DNA from: Aquidulcibacter paucihalophilus
Lineage (GTDB): Bacteria; Pseudomonadota; Alphaproteobacteria; Caulobacterales; Caulobacteraceae
DNA length: 64,000 nucleotides
Direction of reading: 5' to 3'
Assembly: GCA_030285985.1 (NCBI GenBank)
Contig: CP127384.1
Coordinates: 434,001 to 498,000 of the forward strand
The notes under the pieces were generated by a model, which worked only from the letters and a program-made list of their open reading frames with translations, was not told the origin of the DNA and ran no database searches. The stretch's first letter is position 1, and each line of letters starts with the position of its first letter. Shown piece by piece: positions 29,060 to 38,456 of the stretch. The position numbers were made by a program, and so were the translations under genes.

Positions 29060-29839
29060 TCACCCCAGCACCCCCGCCAGCTGCAGCCCCTGGAACGCCG
29101 CCAGCGCCAGCAGCAGCAAGCCGACCGCATAGGTCAGGACCTTTCGCGGCACCCGTTTGGCGATCAGGCCCGCGAACGGCGCCGCCAGCAGCCCGCCGGC
29201 CACCAGACCGCCCACTGCCGACGCGTGGTTCTCCAGCGCGCCCGCCTCGGCCCAGTGTCCCGTGACCAGGGCCCAGACGAAGGTCGCGCTGATGGCCACG
29301 GTCAGAAAGAACTCGGCCGTATTGACCGTGCCGATGGCGCGGCGCGGCTCCTGTCCCGCCGCGACCAGGGTGGAAGACACCGTCGGACCCCAGCCGCCGC
29401 CGCCGACCGCATCGAGGAATCCCCCGACCGCGCCCGTCGGGGCCATCAGCCATGACGGCAGGCGGCGTGGCTGGATGTCATGGCCGGCCCGCCAGACGAT
29501 GTAACCGCCGATCACAGCCAGATAGAGGACGATGAACGGCTTGATCACATCGCCCTCGATCCCGCTCAGCACATAGGCGCCGAGGCAGCCGCCGATCACG
29601 CCGGCCAGGGCCAGGGGCCGCAACAGCCGCCAGTCCACATTCCTGTGCCACACATGGCTGCCCGCCGAGGCCGCGGTGGTGAAGACCTCCGCGCCGTGCA
29701 CGCTGGCCGAGGCCATGGCGGGCGGCACGCCGAAGGCCAGCAGCACCGAGGAGGAGATCACCCCATAGGCCATGCCCAGCGCCCCATCGACGGCCTGGGC
29801 CAGCGCGCCGACCACGAAGAACAGCAGGAAGGTTTCCAT
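29060..29839 (-). CDS. TauE/SafE-family sulfite/anion exporter
   Basis: Inner-membrane permease of 259 residues with about eight hydrophobic segments. The N-terminal repeat LLFFVVGALAQAVDGALGMAYG with MASASVHGAEVFTTAAS, and the central GAVGGFLDAVGGGGWGP, are the paired signatures of the family. Members export sulfite, sulfoacetate or related organosulfur anions; the substrate here is unknown. It stands alone, convergent with the CsgG operon. Confidence 0.9.
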   Translation of the reverse strand: METFLLFFVVGALAQAVDGALGMAYGVISSSVLLAFGVPPAMASASVHGAEVFTTAASAGSHVWHRNVDWRLLRPLALAGVIGGCLGAYVLSGIEGDVIKPFIVLYLAVIGGYIVWRAGHDIQPRRLPSWLMAPTGAVGGFLDAVGGGGWGPTVSSTLVAAGQEPRRAIGTVNTAEFFLTVAISATFVWALVTGHWAEAGALENHASAVGGLVAGGLLAAPFAGLIAKRVPRKVLTYAVGLLLLALAAFQGLQLAGVLG

Positions 29840-29903
29840 TCAGTCCGATCTGAAACAGCAAGGCTGACGAAAGCAAAGCCCTGCCCGAACATTGGTTGCG
29901 CGG

Positions 29904-30533
29904 TCAGGCCGCCACAGCGCCGCTGTCCACCGCCCGCGCGATCGCCGCCAGCACGTCCCGGCGGCCATAGGGCTTGAGCACCAGGGCGGTCGCCAGCCGG
30001 GCATGGCGCGCCGCCGCCGCCACGTCGCCGGACAGGAACATCACGGGCACGCCCCATGTCTCCTTCAGCGCCCGGGCCAGGGCGAGGCCGTCGCCGTCGC
30101 CGATCAGATTGATGTCGACCAGCGCAAGGTCGATCCCATGCAGGCCCGCCGCCGTAATGGCCGCCGCCGGATCCGAAAATGGGCCCACGACGCCGTGCCC
30201 TGCCTCGACCAGCACATCCATCAGGTCTGCCGCCGTGACCGGATCATCCTCGACCACCATGATCGTCAGCGGCGGTGTGGTCGGGGCGATGGCTTCGTCT
30301 CCGGCCTGCAGCGGCACCGCCTGTCGCGTCAGCACCGCGCGCAGGTCGCGCCACACCCCGGCCGCGGGCCGCTCTGCGTCGAGGTCGAAGATCCGCGCCA
30401 TGGCGTCCAGATCGACCCGCGCCGCATCGGAAATCTCCGCGGGCGCGGGCTCCAGCAGCCCGTCGTACAACGCTCTCAGCCGGGCCAGTTCGCTCCCCTC
30501 GTCCTGCCTCGTCTTCAACGTGCCATCAAACAT
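29904..30533 (-). CDS. Stand-alone response regulator
   Basis: The 209 residues have about 90 residues of helical N-terminal region with no recognised domain, then a receiver domain (IMVVEDDPVTAADLMDVL, phospho-acceptor Asp in LALVDINLIGDGDG, VMFLSG, conserved Lys in LVLKPYG). There is no DNA-binding output. The start MFDGTLKTRQDE at 30533 is chosen because the longer frame is antisense to prfA. It may be a phosphate relay or a regulator acting by protein contact. No kinase is nearby. Confidence 0.82.
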   Translation of the reverse strand: MFDGTLKTRQDEGSELARLRALYDGLLEPAPAEISDAARVDLDAMARIFDLDAERPAAGVWRDLRAVLTRQAVPLQAGDEAIAPTTPPLTIMVVEDDPVTAADLMDVLVEAGHGVVGPFSDPAAAITAAGLHGIDLALVDINLIGDGDGLALARALKETWGVPVMFLSGDVAAAARHARLATALVLKPYGRRDVLAAIARAVDSGAVAA

Positions 30534-30698
30534 GCGACCTCCGGTTCCGGATCGAAACTGGGGTCCCGACCGGCCCGGCGAAACCGGCCTGACGGCCTTG
30601 TGACGCCCGGTCACGATCACGCCATCGCCGCGCCGCATCGACAGGGCGGCGTCCGTCGGAGTAAACACCGCCTCCCGTTTTGAAGAGGCGCTTCCCCC

Positions 30699-31766
30699 TT
30701 GCGACTGCCCCAGGCCCGGCTCGATCAGGTGCTCGACCGTTTCCACCAGGTGGAGGCGCGCATGGGTGCGGCCAGCGATGGTCAGGAGATCGTCCGGCTC
30801 TCGAAAGAGCATGCGGAGATGAAGCCCATCGCCGACGCCGTCATGGCGCTGGCGAAGACGCGCGCCGAGATGGCCGATCTGGAGGCCATGGCGTCGGACC
30901 CGGAAATGGCCGAGATGGCCGCCGACGAGCTTCAGACCCTGAAGGACACCCTGCCGGACATGGAGCGGGACGTCGCCCTGCTGCTGGCCCCGCGCGACGC
31001 TGACGAGAACGCCTCGGCCGTGCTGGAAGTCCGCGCCGGCACCGGTGGCGACGAGGCCGCCCTGTTCGCGGGCGACCTGTTCCGCATGTACTCCCGCTAC
31101 GCCTCGACCCGCGGCTGGAAGGTCGAGCTGGACTCGGCCACCGAGGGTGACGCCGGCGGCTACAAGGAAATCATCGCCACGGTTACCGGCGACGGCGTCT
31201 TCGGCCGGCTGAAGTTCGAAAGCGGCGTCCACCGCGTCCAGCGCGTCCCGACCACCGAGGCCGGCGGCCGCATCCACACTTCGGCCGCCACCGTCGCGGT
31301 CCTGCCCGAGGTCGAGGATGTCGAGATCGACATCCAGGACAAGGATATTCGTATCGACACCTTCCGCGCCTCGGGCTCGGGCGGTCAGCACGTCAACAAG
31401 ACCGACTCGGCCGTGCGCATCACCCACTTCCCGTCGGGGATCGTGGTGACCTCCTCGGAGAAGTCGCAGCACGTCAACCGCGACAAGGCGATGAAGAACC
31501 TGCGCGTCCGGCTGTACGACATGCAGCGCCAGATGAAGGACGACGCCCGGTCCGACTCGCGCAAATCCCAGGTCGGCTCCGGCGACCGCTCGGAACGCAT
31601 CCGCACCTACAATTTCCCGCAGGGCCGCGTCACCGACCACCGCATCGGCCTGACCCTGCACAGCCTGCCGCAGATCCTCGAGGGCGACATCGACCCCCTG
31701 CTGAACGCGCTCATCGCCGAGGACCAAGCCGCGCGGCTGGCGGATCTGGAGGCGGAGTTCAGCTGA
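30699..31766 (+). CDS. prfA: Peptide chain release factor 1
   Basis: Terminates translation at UAA and UAG. The protein has 355 residues. The GGQ motif at 228-230 ([20 protein letters not shown]) catalyses peptide release, and [22 protein letters not shown] precedes it. The decoding-loop region lies before GVHRVQRV. The start is TTG at 30699 ([12 protein letters not shown]); no suitable ATG lies closer. prmC, which methylates the GGQ glutamine, lies 2 kb downstream rather than adjacent. Confidence 0.97.
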   Translation: MRLPQARLDQVLDRFHQVEARMGAASDGQEIVRLSKEHAEMKPIADAVMALAKTRAEMADLEAMASDPEMAEMAADELQTLKDTLPDMERDVALLLAPRDADENASAVLEVRAGTGGDEAALFAGDLFRMYSRYASTRGWKVELDSATEGDAGGYKEIIATVTGDGVFGRLKFESGVHRVQRVPTTEAGGRIHTSAATVAVLPEVEDVEIDIQDKDIRIDTFRASGSGGQHVNKTDSAVRITHFPSGIVVTSSEKSQHVNRDKAMKNLRVRLYDMQRQMKDDARSDSRKSQVGSGDRSERIRTYNFPQGRVTDHRIGLTLHSLPQILEGDIDPLLNALIAEDQAARLADLEAEFS

Positions 31767-32987
31767 TCAGGGCTTCCTGATCCGCCGCTTCAGCAGCCGG
31801 TCCGACAACGCCTCCGCATGCTTCAGCGTGAACGCCAGCGCCGCCGGCGACCCGCGCTTCGGCCCGACCGTATCCGCCACCACCGCGCCCCGCTCGCCGA
31901 TCGCCCGCGCATCGCCGGTGGTCGTGTCCATGGCCGTCTGGTGCTCGATCTCGGCGTTCAGCTCGGCCCCCATCAGCACGATCTGGACGGTCAGCCAGGT
32001 CCACAGCAGGAAGCCCATCATCGCTGCCAGCGGGCCGTAGTAGGCCGTGCGCACGAAGGTCTGCAGGTACCAGCTGAAGATTAGCGACAGGGTCAGGCTC
32101 AGCAGGGCGGCGAAGATCGCGCCCGGCGTCAGCCAGCGCCAGCGCGCCTTCTGACGGCATGGCCCCATCCGGTAGATCAGCGTCAGGGCGGCACCATAGA
32201 CCAGCAGCAGGACCGGCCAGCGGAACGGCGCCAGATAGCTCCACTCGGCGGCCCAGCCGAACACGCCCAGCACCAAGGGTACGCCGACGATGGCCGCGGC
32301 AGTGATCAGGATCGAGGCGAGCCCGCCGACGGTGAAGGCCATGCACATCAGATTGTAGCGGACGATGTTGCGCTTCTCGACCTCGTGATAGGCGACGTTC
32401 AGGCCATAGAAGAGCACCTTGATCGCCCCGTTCGCGGTCCACAGTGACAGGGCCAGGGTCCAGATCAGGGTGAAGGTCAGCTGGGTGTTTGAATTGGCCG
32501 CCAGCCGGTTCATCTCCTCCGCCAGGAAGCGGGCCACCCCCGACGGCATCACCGAATAGAGGAATGAGATGCGTGAGGCGGCGTCCGCCGGATCGGCGAA
32601 CAGGCCGTAGACGGTCACGAAGGCCGCGAGCGTCGGGAACAGCGACAGCATGACGAAGAAGGTTACGCCCCCGGCCAGGAATCCTATCCGGTCGCCGAAA
32701 TAGGACATGCCCAGTCGCCAGAAGATGTCGACCCAGCCCTTGTGCGGAATATGCTCCGGGCGCTGGGCCAGACGCCCCCGGCCGGGTTCCTTCGCCTCGA
32801 AATCCTCCGGCGTCGCCGGACGCGGGGGGAGGGGCTCCGGCCGCTCCTTGCGCAGTTCGACCCCGAATTTGTGCCCGCGCGAATACAGCAGGTGCGCCGC
32901 GCCGGCACCCGCCGCCAGTCCGCCTGCGACGGCACCGAACACACCCCAGACGCCGATTTTCCCGGCCTTTTTCGATCGTCCCTGCAT
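31767..32987 (-). CDS. YihY/BrkB-family inner-membrane protein
   Basis: The 406 residues have six main membrane spans; FLAGGVTFFVMLSLFPTLAAFVTVYGLF and the GFLLWTWLTVQIVLMGAELNAEIE ending are family signatures. A preceding hydrophobic segment with charged linker (residues 10-75) is an N-terminal extension. Function is not established; early claims that the family is RNase BN are wrong. The start at 32987 avoids overlap with the divergent MOSC gene; an in-frame ATG at 33083 would overlap it. Its stop abuts the prfA stop (convergent). Confidence 0.88.
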   Translation of the reverse strand: MQGRSKKAGKIGVWGVFGAVAGGLAAGAGAAHLLYSRGHKFGVELRKERPEPLPPRPATPEDFEAKEPGRGRLAQRPEHIPHKGWVDIFWRLGMSYFGDRIGFLAGGVTFFVMLSLFPTLAAFVTVYGLFADPADAASRISFLYSVMPSGVARFLAEEMNRLAANSNTQLTFTLIWTLALSLWTANGAIKVLFYGLNVAYHEVEKRNIVRYNLMCMAFTVGGLASILITAAAIVGVPLVLGVFGWAAEWSYLAPFRWPVLLLVYGAALTLIYRMGPCRQKARWRWLTPGAIFAALLSLTLSLIFSWYLQTFVRTAYYGPLAAMMGFLLWTWLTVQIVLMGAELNAEIEHQTAMDTTTGDARAIGERGAVVADTVGPKRGSPAALAFTLKHAEALSDRLLKRRIRKP

Positions 32988-33061
32988 CCCGGCCACAACG
33001 GCTCCCCGTGCGGCCCTGTTCCACCGCTTGCGCAAGGGGCCATGCTCCGGCACGAAACGCC

Positions 33062-33850
33062 ATGGTTGAGCCACTGTTTCCATCCGCCTCCGGCATTGTG
33101 ACCGCCCTCTGGCGCCACCCGGTCAAGGGTTTCACGCCCGAGCCGCTGGACGCTGTCGACCTGCCGACCGGGGGCTGGTTCCCCGGCGACCGGATGTTCG
33201 CCGTCGAGGACGGCCCCTCCGGCTTCGATCGCGCCGCCCCGGAGCATCTGCCCAAGCAGAAATTCACCGTCCTGATGCGCACGGCCGAGGTGGCCGGAGT
33301 CCGGACGCGCTGGAATGAAGCGACCCGAATGATCGACGCCGCGTCTGACGATCACGGCTCGATATCGTTTTCCGTCGATGATCCCCGGTCGCGTGACTAT
33401 TTCTCGGCCTGGCTGGCCGACGTGCTGGGTGACGCCGTCATCGGGCCCCTGCGGCTGGTGTCTGCCGAAGGACTCGACCACCGCTTCATGGACCACCCGC
33501 TGGGCCGCATCTCCCTGCTCAATCTGGCCAGCGTGCGCGATTTCGAGGCCCGCGTCGGCCGTCCCGTCGATCCGCGCCGCTTCCGCGCCAACGTCTGGAT
33601 CGAGGGCTGGCCGGCCTGGATCGAGAACGACGGCACCGACCGCGACCTGGCCCTCGGCGGAGCCCGCCTGCGCGGGGTCAAGCCGATCGTCCGCTGCGCC
33701 GCCACCCATGTGGACCCGGACACCGCCGCGCGCGATTTCGATCTGGTCCCGGCGCTGTTCGATCTCTATGGGCACCGCTGGTGCGGCCTGTATGCCACCC
33801 TCGCCGCGGGCGGAGCGGTGCGCGTCGGCGACCGTGTGGAGATGACATGA
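33062..33850 (+). CDS. MOSC-domain protein
   Basis: The 262 residues comprise an N-terminal MOSC beta-barrel (IVTALWRHPVKGFTPEPLDAV, FPGDRMFAV) and a MOSC core (FRANVWIEGWPAWIEND, and the conserved Cys in VRCAATHVDPDTA). Relatives handle molybdenum cofactor sulfur or reduce N-hydroxylated compounds. The start at 33062 is preferred because homology begins just downstream. It overlaps prmC by ATGA, so the two are co-translated. Confidence 0.88.
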   Translation: MVEPLFPSASGIVTALWRHPVKGFTPEPLDAVDLPTGGWFPGDRMFAVEDGPSGFDRAAPEHLPKQKFTVLMRTAEVAGVRTRWNEATRMIDAASDDHGSISFSVDDPRSRDYFSAWLADVLGDAVIGPLRLVSAEGLDHRFMDHPLGRISLLNLASVRDFEARVGRPVDPRRFRANVWIEGWPAWIENDGTDRDLALGGARLRGVKPIVRCAATHVDPDTAARDFDLVPALFDLYGHRWCGLYATLAAGGAVRVGDRVEMT

Positions 33851-34737
33851 CCCAGACCCCCGGTCCGACCCTCGTCGCCGCCTGGAAGGCCGCGACCGCC
33901 ACGCTCAAGGCCGGCCGTATCGACAGCCCGTCCATCGACGCCCGTCTTCTGCTCGAGGTCGCCACCGGCGCGACCCGCACCGACATCCTGACCGACCCCT
34001 ACCGCGTCGTGACCGCTGACCAGCAGGCCGCGCTGGACGCCTTCGTCGAACGCCGTCTGCGCCGCGAGCCCGTGTCGCGCATCCTCGGCAAGAAGGGCTT
34101 CTGGAAGATCATGCTGAACGTCACACCCGACGTGCTCAGCCCCCGACCGGACACCGAGGCCATTCTCGACGTCGTCATGCTGGCCTTCCCGCCGCACAAG
34201 GCCTTCGAGATGATCGACCTGGGCACCGGCTCCGGCGCCATCCTGCTGGCCACCCTGGCCGAGCGATTCGGCGCCCGTGGCGTCGGCACCGACATCTCCT
34301 TCGAGGCCCTGGCCGTCGCGAAAGAGAACGCCACCAACCTCGAGCTCGACAACCGCGCCACCTTCCTGCGCACCGAATGGGCCGCCGGTTTCGGCGACGC
34401 CAGCTTCGATCTGGTGGTGTCCAATCCGCCCTACATCCCCTCTGGCGACATTCCCGGCCTCGACCCCGAGGTCCGCGACCACGACCCGCTTCTGGCCCTC
34501 GACGGCGGCCCCGACGGCCTCACCGCCTATCGCGAACTGGCCCCCGAAATCCGCCGCATCCTCCGCCCCGAGGGCATCTTCGCCGTCGAGATCGGCTGGG
34601 ACCAGGGCCCGCAGGTCAAGGCCCTGTTCGAGGCCGCGGGCTTCGAGCACGTCATCATCGTCAAGGACCTGTCCGACCGCGACCGCGTCATCACCAACGG
34701 CCCGGACCCGAGGACAAACCCCATCCCGAAGATGTAG
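33847..34737 (+). CDS. prmC: Release factor glutamine N5-methyltransferase
   Basis: Methylates the GGQ glutamine of release factors. The protein has 296 residues. SAM motif MIDLGTGSGAILLATLAE; catalytic NPPY at 193-196 (VSNPPYIPSGDIPGLDPEV); N-terminal helical domain typical of PrmC (LLLEVATGATRTDILTDPYR). It follows the MOSC gene with a 4-base overlap. The 278-base gap after it has no gene or clear signal. Confidence 0.96.
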   Translation: MTQTPGPTLVAAWKAATATLKAGRIDSPSIDARLLLEVATGATRTDILTDPYRVVTADQQAALDAFVERRLRREPVSRILGKKGFWKIMLNVTPDVLSPRPDTEAILDVVMLAFPPHKAFEMIDLGTGSGAILLATLAERFGARGVGTDISFEALAVAKENATNLELDNRATFLRTEWAAGFGDASFDLVVSNPPYIPSGDIPGLDPEVRDHDPLLALDGGPDGLTAYRELAPEIRRILRPEGIFAVEIGWDQGPQVKALFEAAGFEHVIIVKDLSDRDRVITNGPDPRTNPIPKM

Positions 34738-35015
34738 GCGGCTCCAAACAAACCCCTTGGAAACGGCCCCATGCCGCGCTAAGTCTTCGCCTGTCTCCCA
34801 CCCAAAACGCACGCCTTGGACCGCTTCAGGCCCATCCACGCGCGCCCGGGACAGTGACGGTCGGGCCAGTCGCCCGGCGGACCACGGGGCCGACAACGGA
34901 TTTCCGATCACATCGTCAGCGGGGATTGGCCTCGCGCGAGACGGAACGACGACACGGACAGACCCAGGCGCATGGCGCGTCGGGCGGTCCCTCATAAAAA
35001 GCACGGTAGCGTCCG

Positions 35016-35990
35016 ATGAGAGATTTCAAGGGCATGAAGCGTCAGCGCGGACGCAACAGAAAGCCCGGCGGCGGCAGCGGCAACAACAATGCCAACGCCA
35101 CCAACCCGAACCGCTCGTGGGACTCGCAAGGCCCCGAGAACATCAAGGTTCGCGGCAACGCCCAGACCGTCTATGAGCGCTACATGCAGCTGGCGCGCGA
35201 CGCCTCGGCCGCGGGCGACCGCGTCCTGGCCGAGAACTACACCCAGCACGCCGAACACTATTTCCGCGTCCTGCGCGCCCTCCAGCCCTCGCGTCCCGTG
35301 TCCGAGATCGCCCAGCGCGAACTGGCCGGCCAGGGCTTCGACATCGATTTCGAGGACGAGACCGGCGCCCAGGCTGCCGCCATCATGGCCGCCGAAAAGG
35401 TCGAGGCCGACCGTCTCGCCCAGATCGAGGCCCGCCAGCGCGAAGCCGAGGAACGCCAGAACGACCGCTCGAACGACCGTCCCAACGATCGTCAGGGTGA
35501 ACAGCCCCGCCGCGAATGGCGCGACCGCGACGACCAGCCGCGTCAGGACCGCGAGCCGCGCGAACCCCGTGAGCCCCGCGCCGAAGGCGAGGGCGGCTTC
35601 AACCCCGACGGCAGCCGTCGCGAGACCCGCCGCGAACGCTGGGAGCGTCGCCAGCTGGAACGCAACGCCCGCTTCGAACGCGAAGGCGGCGAGCCCCGCG
35701 CCGAAGGCGACGCCCCTCCTGCCGAGGCCGTTGAGGCTGCACCCGAGGTCCGCGCCGAACGTCCCGAACGCGCCGAGCGCCCGGCCCGCGCGGAACGTCC
35801 CGAGCGCAAGCCCCGCCGCGACGCCGGCGTGGCCACCGACGACGGCCCGTCGGCCCTGCCGGGCTTCCTGACCCGTTCGACCGCCCCCGCGCCCGCCGCG
35901 CCGGACGCTGTCGAAGCCCCGGAAGAAGCCGCCGCGCCCAAGCGTCGCGCGCCCCGCCGCAAGGTCGAGGCACCCGCCGCCGAGGACTGA
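35016..35990 (+). CDS. DUF4167 protein
   Basis: Alphaproteobacterial protein of 324 residues. The basic, Gly/Asn-rich start (MKRQRGRNRKPGGGSG) and the helical core SWDSQGPENIKVRGNAQTVY to AEHYFRVL are DUF4167. The rest is highly charged (Arg/Glu/Pro) and low-complexity, with a repeated EPRAEG and a basic end (KRRAPRRKVEAPA), resembling RNA-binding disordered proteins. The function is not known. RNA binding is inference from composition. Confidence 0.92.
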   Translation: MRDFKGMKRQRGRNRKPGGGSGNNNANATNPNRSWDSQGPENIKVRGNAQTVYERYMQLARDASAAGDRVLAENYTQHAEHYFRVLRALQPSRPVSEIAQRELAGQGFDIDFEDETGAQAAAIMAAEKVEADRLAQIEARQREAEERQNDRSNDRPNDRQGEQPRREWRDRDDQPRQDREPREPREPRAEGEGGFNPDGSRRETRRERWERRQLERNARFEREGGEPRAEGDAPPAEAVEAAPEVRAERPERAERPARAERPERKPRRDAGVATDDGPSALPGFLTRSTAPAPAAPDAVEAPEEAAAPKRRAPRRKVEAPAAED

Positions 35991-36068
35991 TCCGCCTGCG
36001 ACGCGTGCGCGCTTGACGCGACGGCACATGACTGGCCCAAGGAGCGCCAGACCTGTCCCGGAGCGCCC

Positions 36069-36746
36069 ATGTCCCGCCTGTCCCGGCCCGCGGCCCTGAT
36101 TGTGCTGGCGAGCCTCGTCCTCGCCGCCTGTGCGTCCACGCCCCCGCCCCCGCCCCCGCCCCCGCCTCCGCCGCCGCCGCCGCCCGCCGGGTCCGACGGT
36201 CCCGTCGCCCTGCGTGACTGGCGCAGCATCGTCACCGCCGGCGATCGCGACCGCTACAGCCGCCGCGCCGCCGCCTGGTCCCTCGCCCTGCAGCAGGCCC
36301 GCCGCCAGCCCGGCTCGGGCGACCTGACCGGCCTGGGCGATCTGATCGACCCGCGCGCGGCCCTGTCATCCGTCGCACCCCCGCCCGGCGACTATCGCTG
36401 CCGGACCGTCAAACTGGGCTCCCAGGGCGGCGAGGATGGCCTCGGCTACGTCGTCTACGGCTGGTTCGCCTGCCGTATCGAACAGACCCCGCGCGGCCTG
36501 AAATTCTCCAAACTGACCGGGAGCCAGCGTCAGGGCGGTCTGCTCTTCCCGGAGAACGACCGCGAGATGGTCATGCTCGGCTCCCTCGCCCTCGCCGCCG
36601 AGCCGCCCGCCAACTCCTACGGCCAGCGTCCCGACCGCGATCTGATCGCCGTGCTGGAACGCATCGGCGACCGCCGCTGGCGGCTGGTCATCCCCTGGCC
36701 CCAGGCGGAGTCCAACCTCGATCTGATCGAGCTCGTTCCAGCCTGA
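36069..36746 (+). CDS. DUF4893 lipoprotein with polyproline tract
   Basis: The 225 residues have a lipoprotein signal (lipobox LAAC at about residue 20) followed by TPP and a run of about 15 prolines, then the DUF4893 domain: LRDWRSIVTAGDRDRYSRRA, DYRCRTVKLG, WFACRIEQTPRGLKF, LFPENDREMVMLGSLAL. The proline run probably works as a stiff spacer from the membrane. It is encoded by near-perfect CCCCCG repeats, a possible slippage site. The FAD monooxygenase gene follows after 13 bases. Confidence 0.88.
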   Translation: MSRLSRPAALIVLASLVLAACASTPPPPPPPPPPPPPPPAGSDGPVALRDWRSIVTAGDRDRYSRRAAAWSLALQQARRQPGSGDLTGLGDLIDPRAALSSVAPPPGDYRCRTVKLGSQGGEDGLGYVVYGWFACRIEQTPRGLKFSKLTGSQRQGGLLFPENDREMVMLGSLALAAEPPANSYGQRPDRDLIAVLERIGDRRWRLVIPWPQAESNLDLIELVPA

Positions 36747-36759
36747 TCATCATCGGACC

Positions 36760-37953
36760 ATGCCGCCGCCCGTGAGCTCGATCGCCATCATCGGTGCCGG
36801 ACCCGCCGGCCTGGCCGCCGCCCTGATACTGGCGCGGCAGGGACGGACCGTGGACGTCTTCGAACGCTTCGAACAGGCCGGTCCGGTCGGGGCCGGCTTC
36901 ATGCTCCAGCCGACCGGCCTCGCCGTTCTCGACGACCTCGGCCTGACCCCGGCCGTCGAGGCCATGGCCCAGCCGATCGACCATCTGTTCGGCCGGGAGT
37001 TCCGGCGCGGCCGGGTCGTCCTGGACGTGCGCTACGCCGACCTGAAGCGGCCGCGCCCGGCCCTCGGCGTCCATCGCGCGGCCCTGTTCGACGTCCTGTA
37101 TCGCGCCTGTGTCGAGGCCGGCGTCCGCTTCGAGACCGGCCGGGAAATGGTCGTCGCCGAAGGGGGCCGGCTCACGGATGTCCGCGGTGCTTCCACCCCC
37201 GCCTTCGATCTCGTCATTGATGCCTCGGGCGCGCGCTCGCGGATCGCCGCCGCCCACGGCGCCGCGCCGCGCCCGCTGACCTGGGGTGCCCTGTGGGCGA
37301 CCGTCCCCTGGCCCGGCGAACCCTTCGACGCCCGCGCCCTGCAACAGGTCTATCGCGGGGCCTCGAAGATGGTCGGCGTCCTGCCCGTCGGGGCCCGGCC
37401 CGGCAGCCCTGATCGCCTCGCCACCTTCTTCTGGAGCCTGCGGACCGACGACCATGCCGCCTGGCGCGCCGCCGGCCTGGACGCCTGGAAGGCCGAGGTC
37501 CGCGCCCTCTGGCCAGACACCGCCGGCCTGCTCGAGGCCCTGACCGACCCGGACCAGCTGACCCTCGCCCGCTACGGCCACCACACCCTCGCCCGACCGG
37601 TCGCCGACCGGCTGGCGATCATCGGCGACGCCGCCCATTCGACCAGTCCGCAGCTGGGGCAGGGGGTCAACATGGGCCTGCTCGACGCATGGAGCCTGAC
37701 GCAGGCGCTGTCGTCCCATGCCGATCTCCCGGCTGCCCTGTCCGCCTATGCCGCCGCCCGACGCTGGCATGTGCGGTTCTATCAGGCCCTCAGCCTCGGG
37801 TTCACGCCCTTCTACCAGGCCGACGGCCGTGTGCTGCCGTGGATCCGCGACCATGTGTTGGGCAAGGTGGCGCGCCTGCCGCTGGCCCCGCGTCTGCTGG
37901 CCGCGACCGTCTCCGGCCTGCTGCTGGACCCCCGCCCGCGCGACCGCCGCTGA
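36760..37953 (+). CDS. FAD-dependent aromatic-type monooxygenase
   Basis: Flavoprotein hydroxylase of 397 residues of the PHBH class. The Rossmann motif IAIIGAGPAGLAAALILARQ is at the start, a DG-type region VIDASGARSRIAAAHG mid-protein, and GDAAHSTSPQLGQGVNMGL binds the FAD ribityl/phosphate. The substrate is unknown, with no catabolic genes nearby. It is adjacent to the DUF4893 gene but shares no evident pathway. Confidence 0.9.
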   Translation: MPPPVSSIAIIGAGPAGLAAALILARQGRTVDVFERFEQAGPVGAGFMLQPTGLAVLDDLGLTPAVEAMAQPIDHLFGREFRRGRVVLDVRYADLKRPRPALGVHRAALFDVLYRACVEAGVRFETGREMVVAEGGRLTDVRGASTPAFDLVIDASGARSRIAAAHGAAPRPLTWGALWATVPWPGEPFDARALQQVYRGASKMVGVLPVGARPGSPDRLATFFWSLRTDDHAAWRAAGLDAWKAEVRALWPDTAGLLEALTDPDQLTLARYGHHTLARPVADRLAIIGDAAHSTSPQLGQGVNMGLLDAWSLTQALSSHADLPAALSAYAAARRWHVRFYQALSLGFTPFYQADGRVLPWIRDHVLGKVARLPLAPRLLAATVSGLLLDPRPRDRR

Positions 37954-38039
37954 TCCGTCACGCACGCCGCCCTTGACCCTGGCGGCCCCGACGGCGAGTC
38001 TGGCGACGCGGGGCGGTCCCGCCCTGTCAGGAGGCTCTC

Positions 38040-38450
38040 ATGCGCGGCGTCAGCATAACCATCGGCTCGGTCATCGCTGTGGTGATCGTTCTCGCCATCG
38101 TCATGATCGGCCTGCCGACCTACAACGTCTATTCCAAGCAGATGCAGGGCAAGGCCGCCTATGAGGAGGCGGTGCAGAACCGCCGCATCCGCGTGCTGGA
38201 GGCCCAGGCCGCCCTCGATTCGGCCCAGCTCACCGCCCAGGCCGAGGTCGCCCGCGCCCGCGGCACCAACGAGGCCAACCGCATCATGGCCGAAAGCCTC
38301 GGCGGCCCGGACAACTACCTGCGCTGGGCCTATATCGACATGCTCAAGGAAACCGCCGGCAAGGCGGGCCGCGAAACCATCTACATCCCCACCGAGGCCG
38401 GCATGCCCCTGCTTGAGGCGGGCCGGGTGTCGCGCCGACAGGCGGAGTAG
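38040..38450 (+). CDS. Short SPFH/prohibitin-related membrane protein
   Basis: The 136 residues have one N-terminal transmembrane segment (ITIGSVIAVVIVLAIVMIGLP), a charged helix (AAYEEAVQNRRIRVLEAQAALDSAQ) and an ending (LRWAYIDMLKE, ETIYIPTEAGMPLLEAGR) like the C-terminal part of band-7 proteins. The band-7 domain itself is absent. An AGGAGG ribosome site precedes the ATG, so it is probably a functional small protein rather than debris. Confidence 0.75.
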   Translation: MRGVSITIGSVIAVVIVLAIVMIGLPTYNVYSKQMQGKAAYEEAVQNRRIRVLEAQAALDSAQLTAQAEVARARGTNEANRIMAESLGGPDNYLRWAYIDMLKETAGKAGRETIYIPTEAGMPLLEAGRVSRRQAE

Positions 38451-38456
38451 GGGACC

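Noticed and set aside
34738..35015. 278-base gap after prmC examined for a small gene, tRNA or riboswitch
   Set aside because: No convincing start with ribosome site, no cloverleaf and no clear hairpin with T run.
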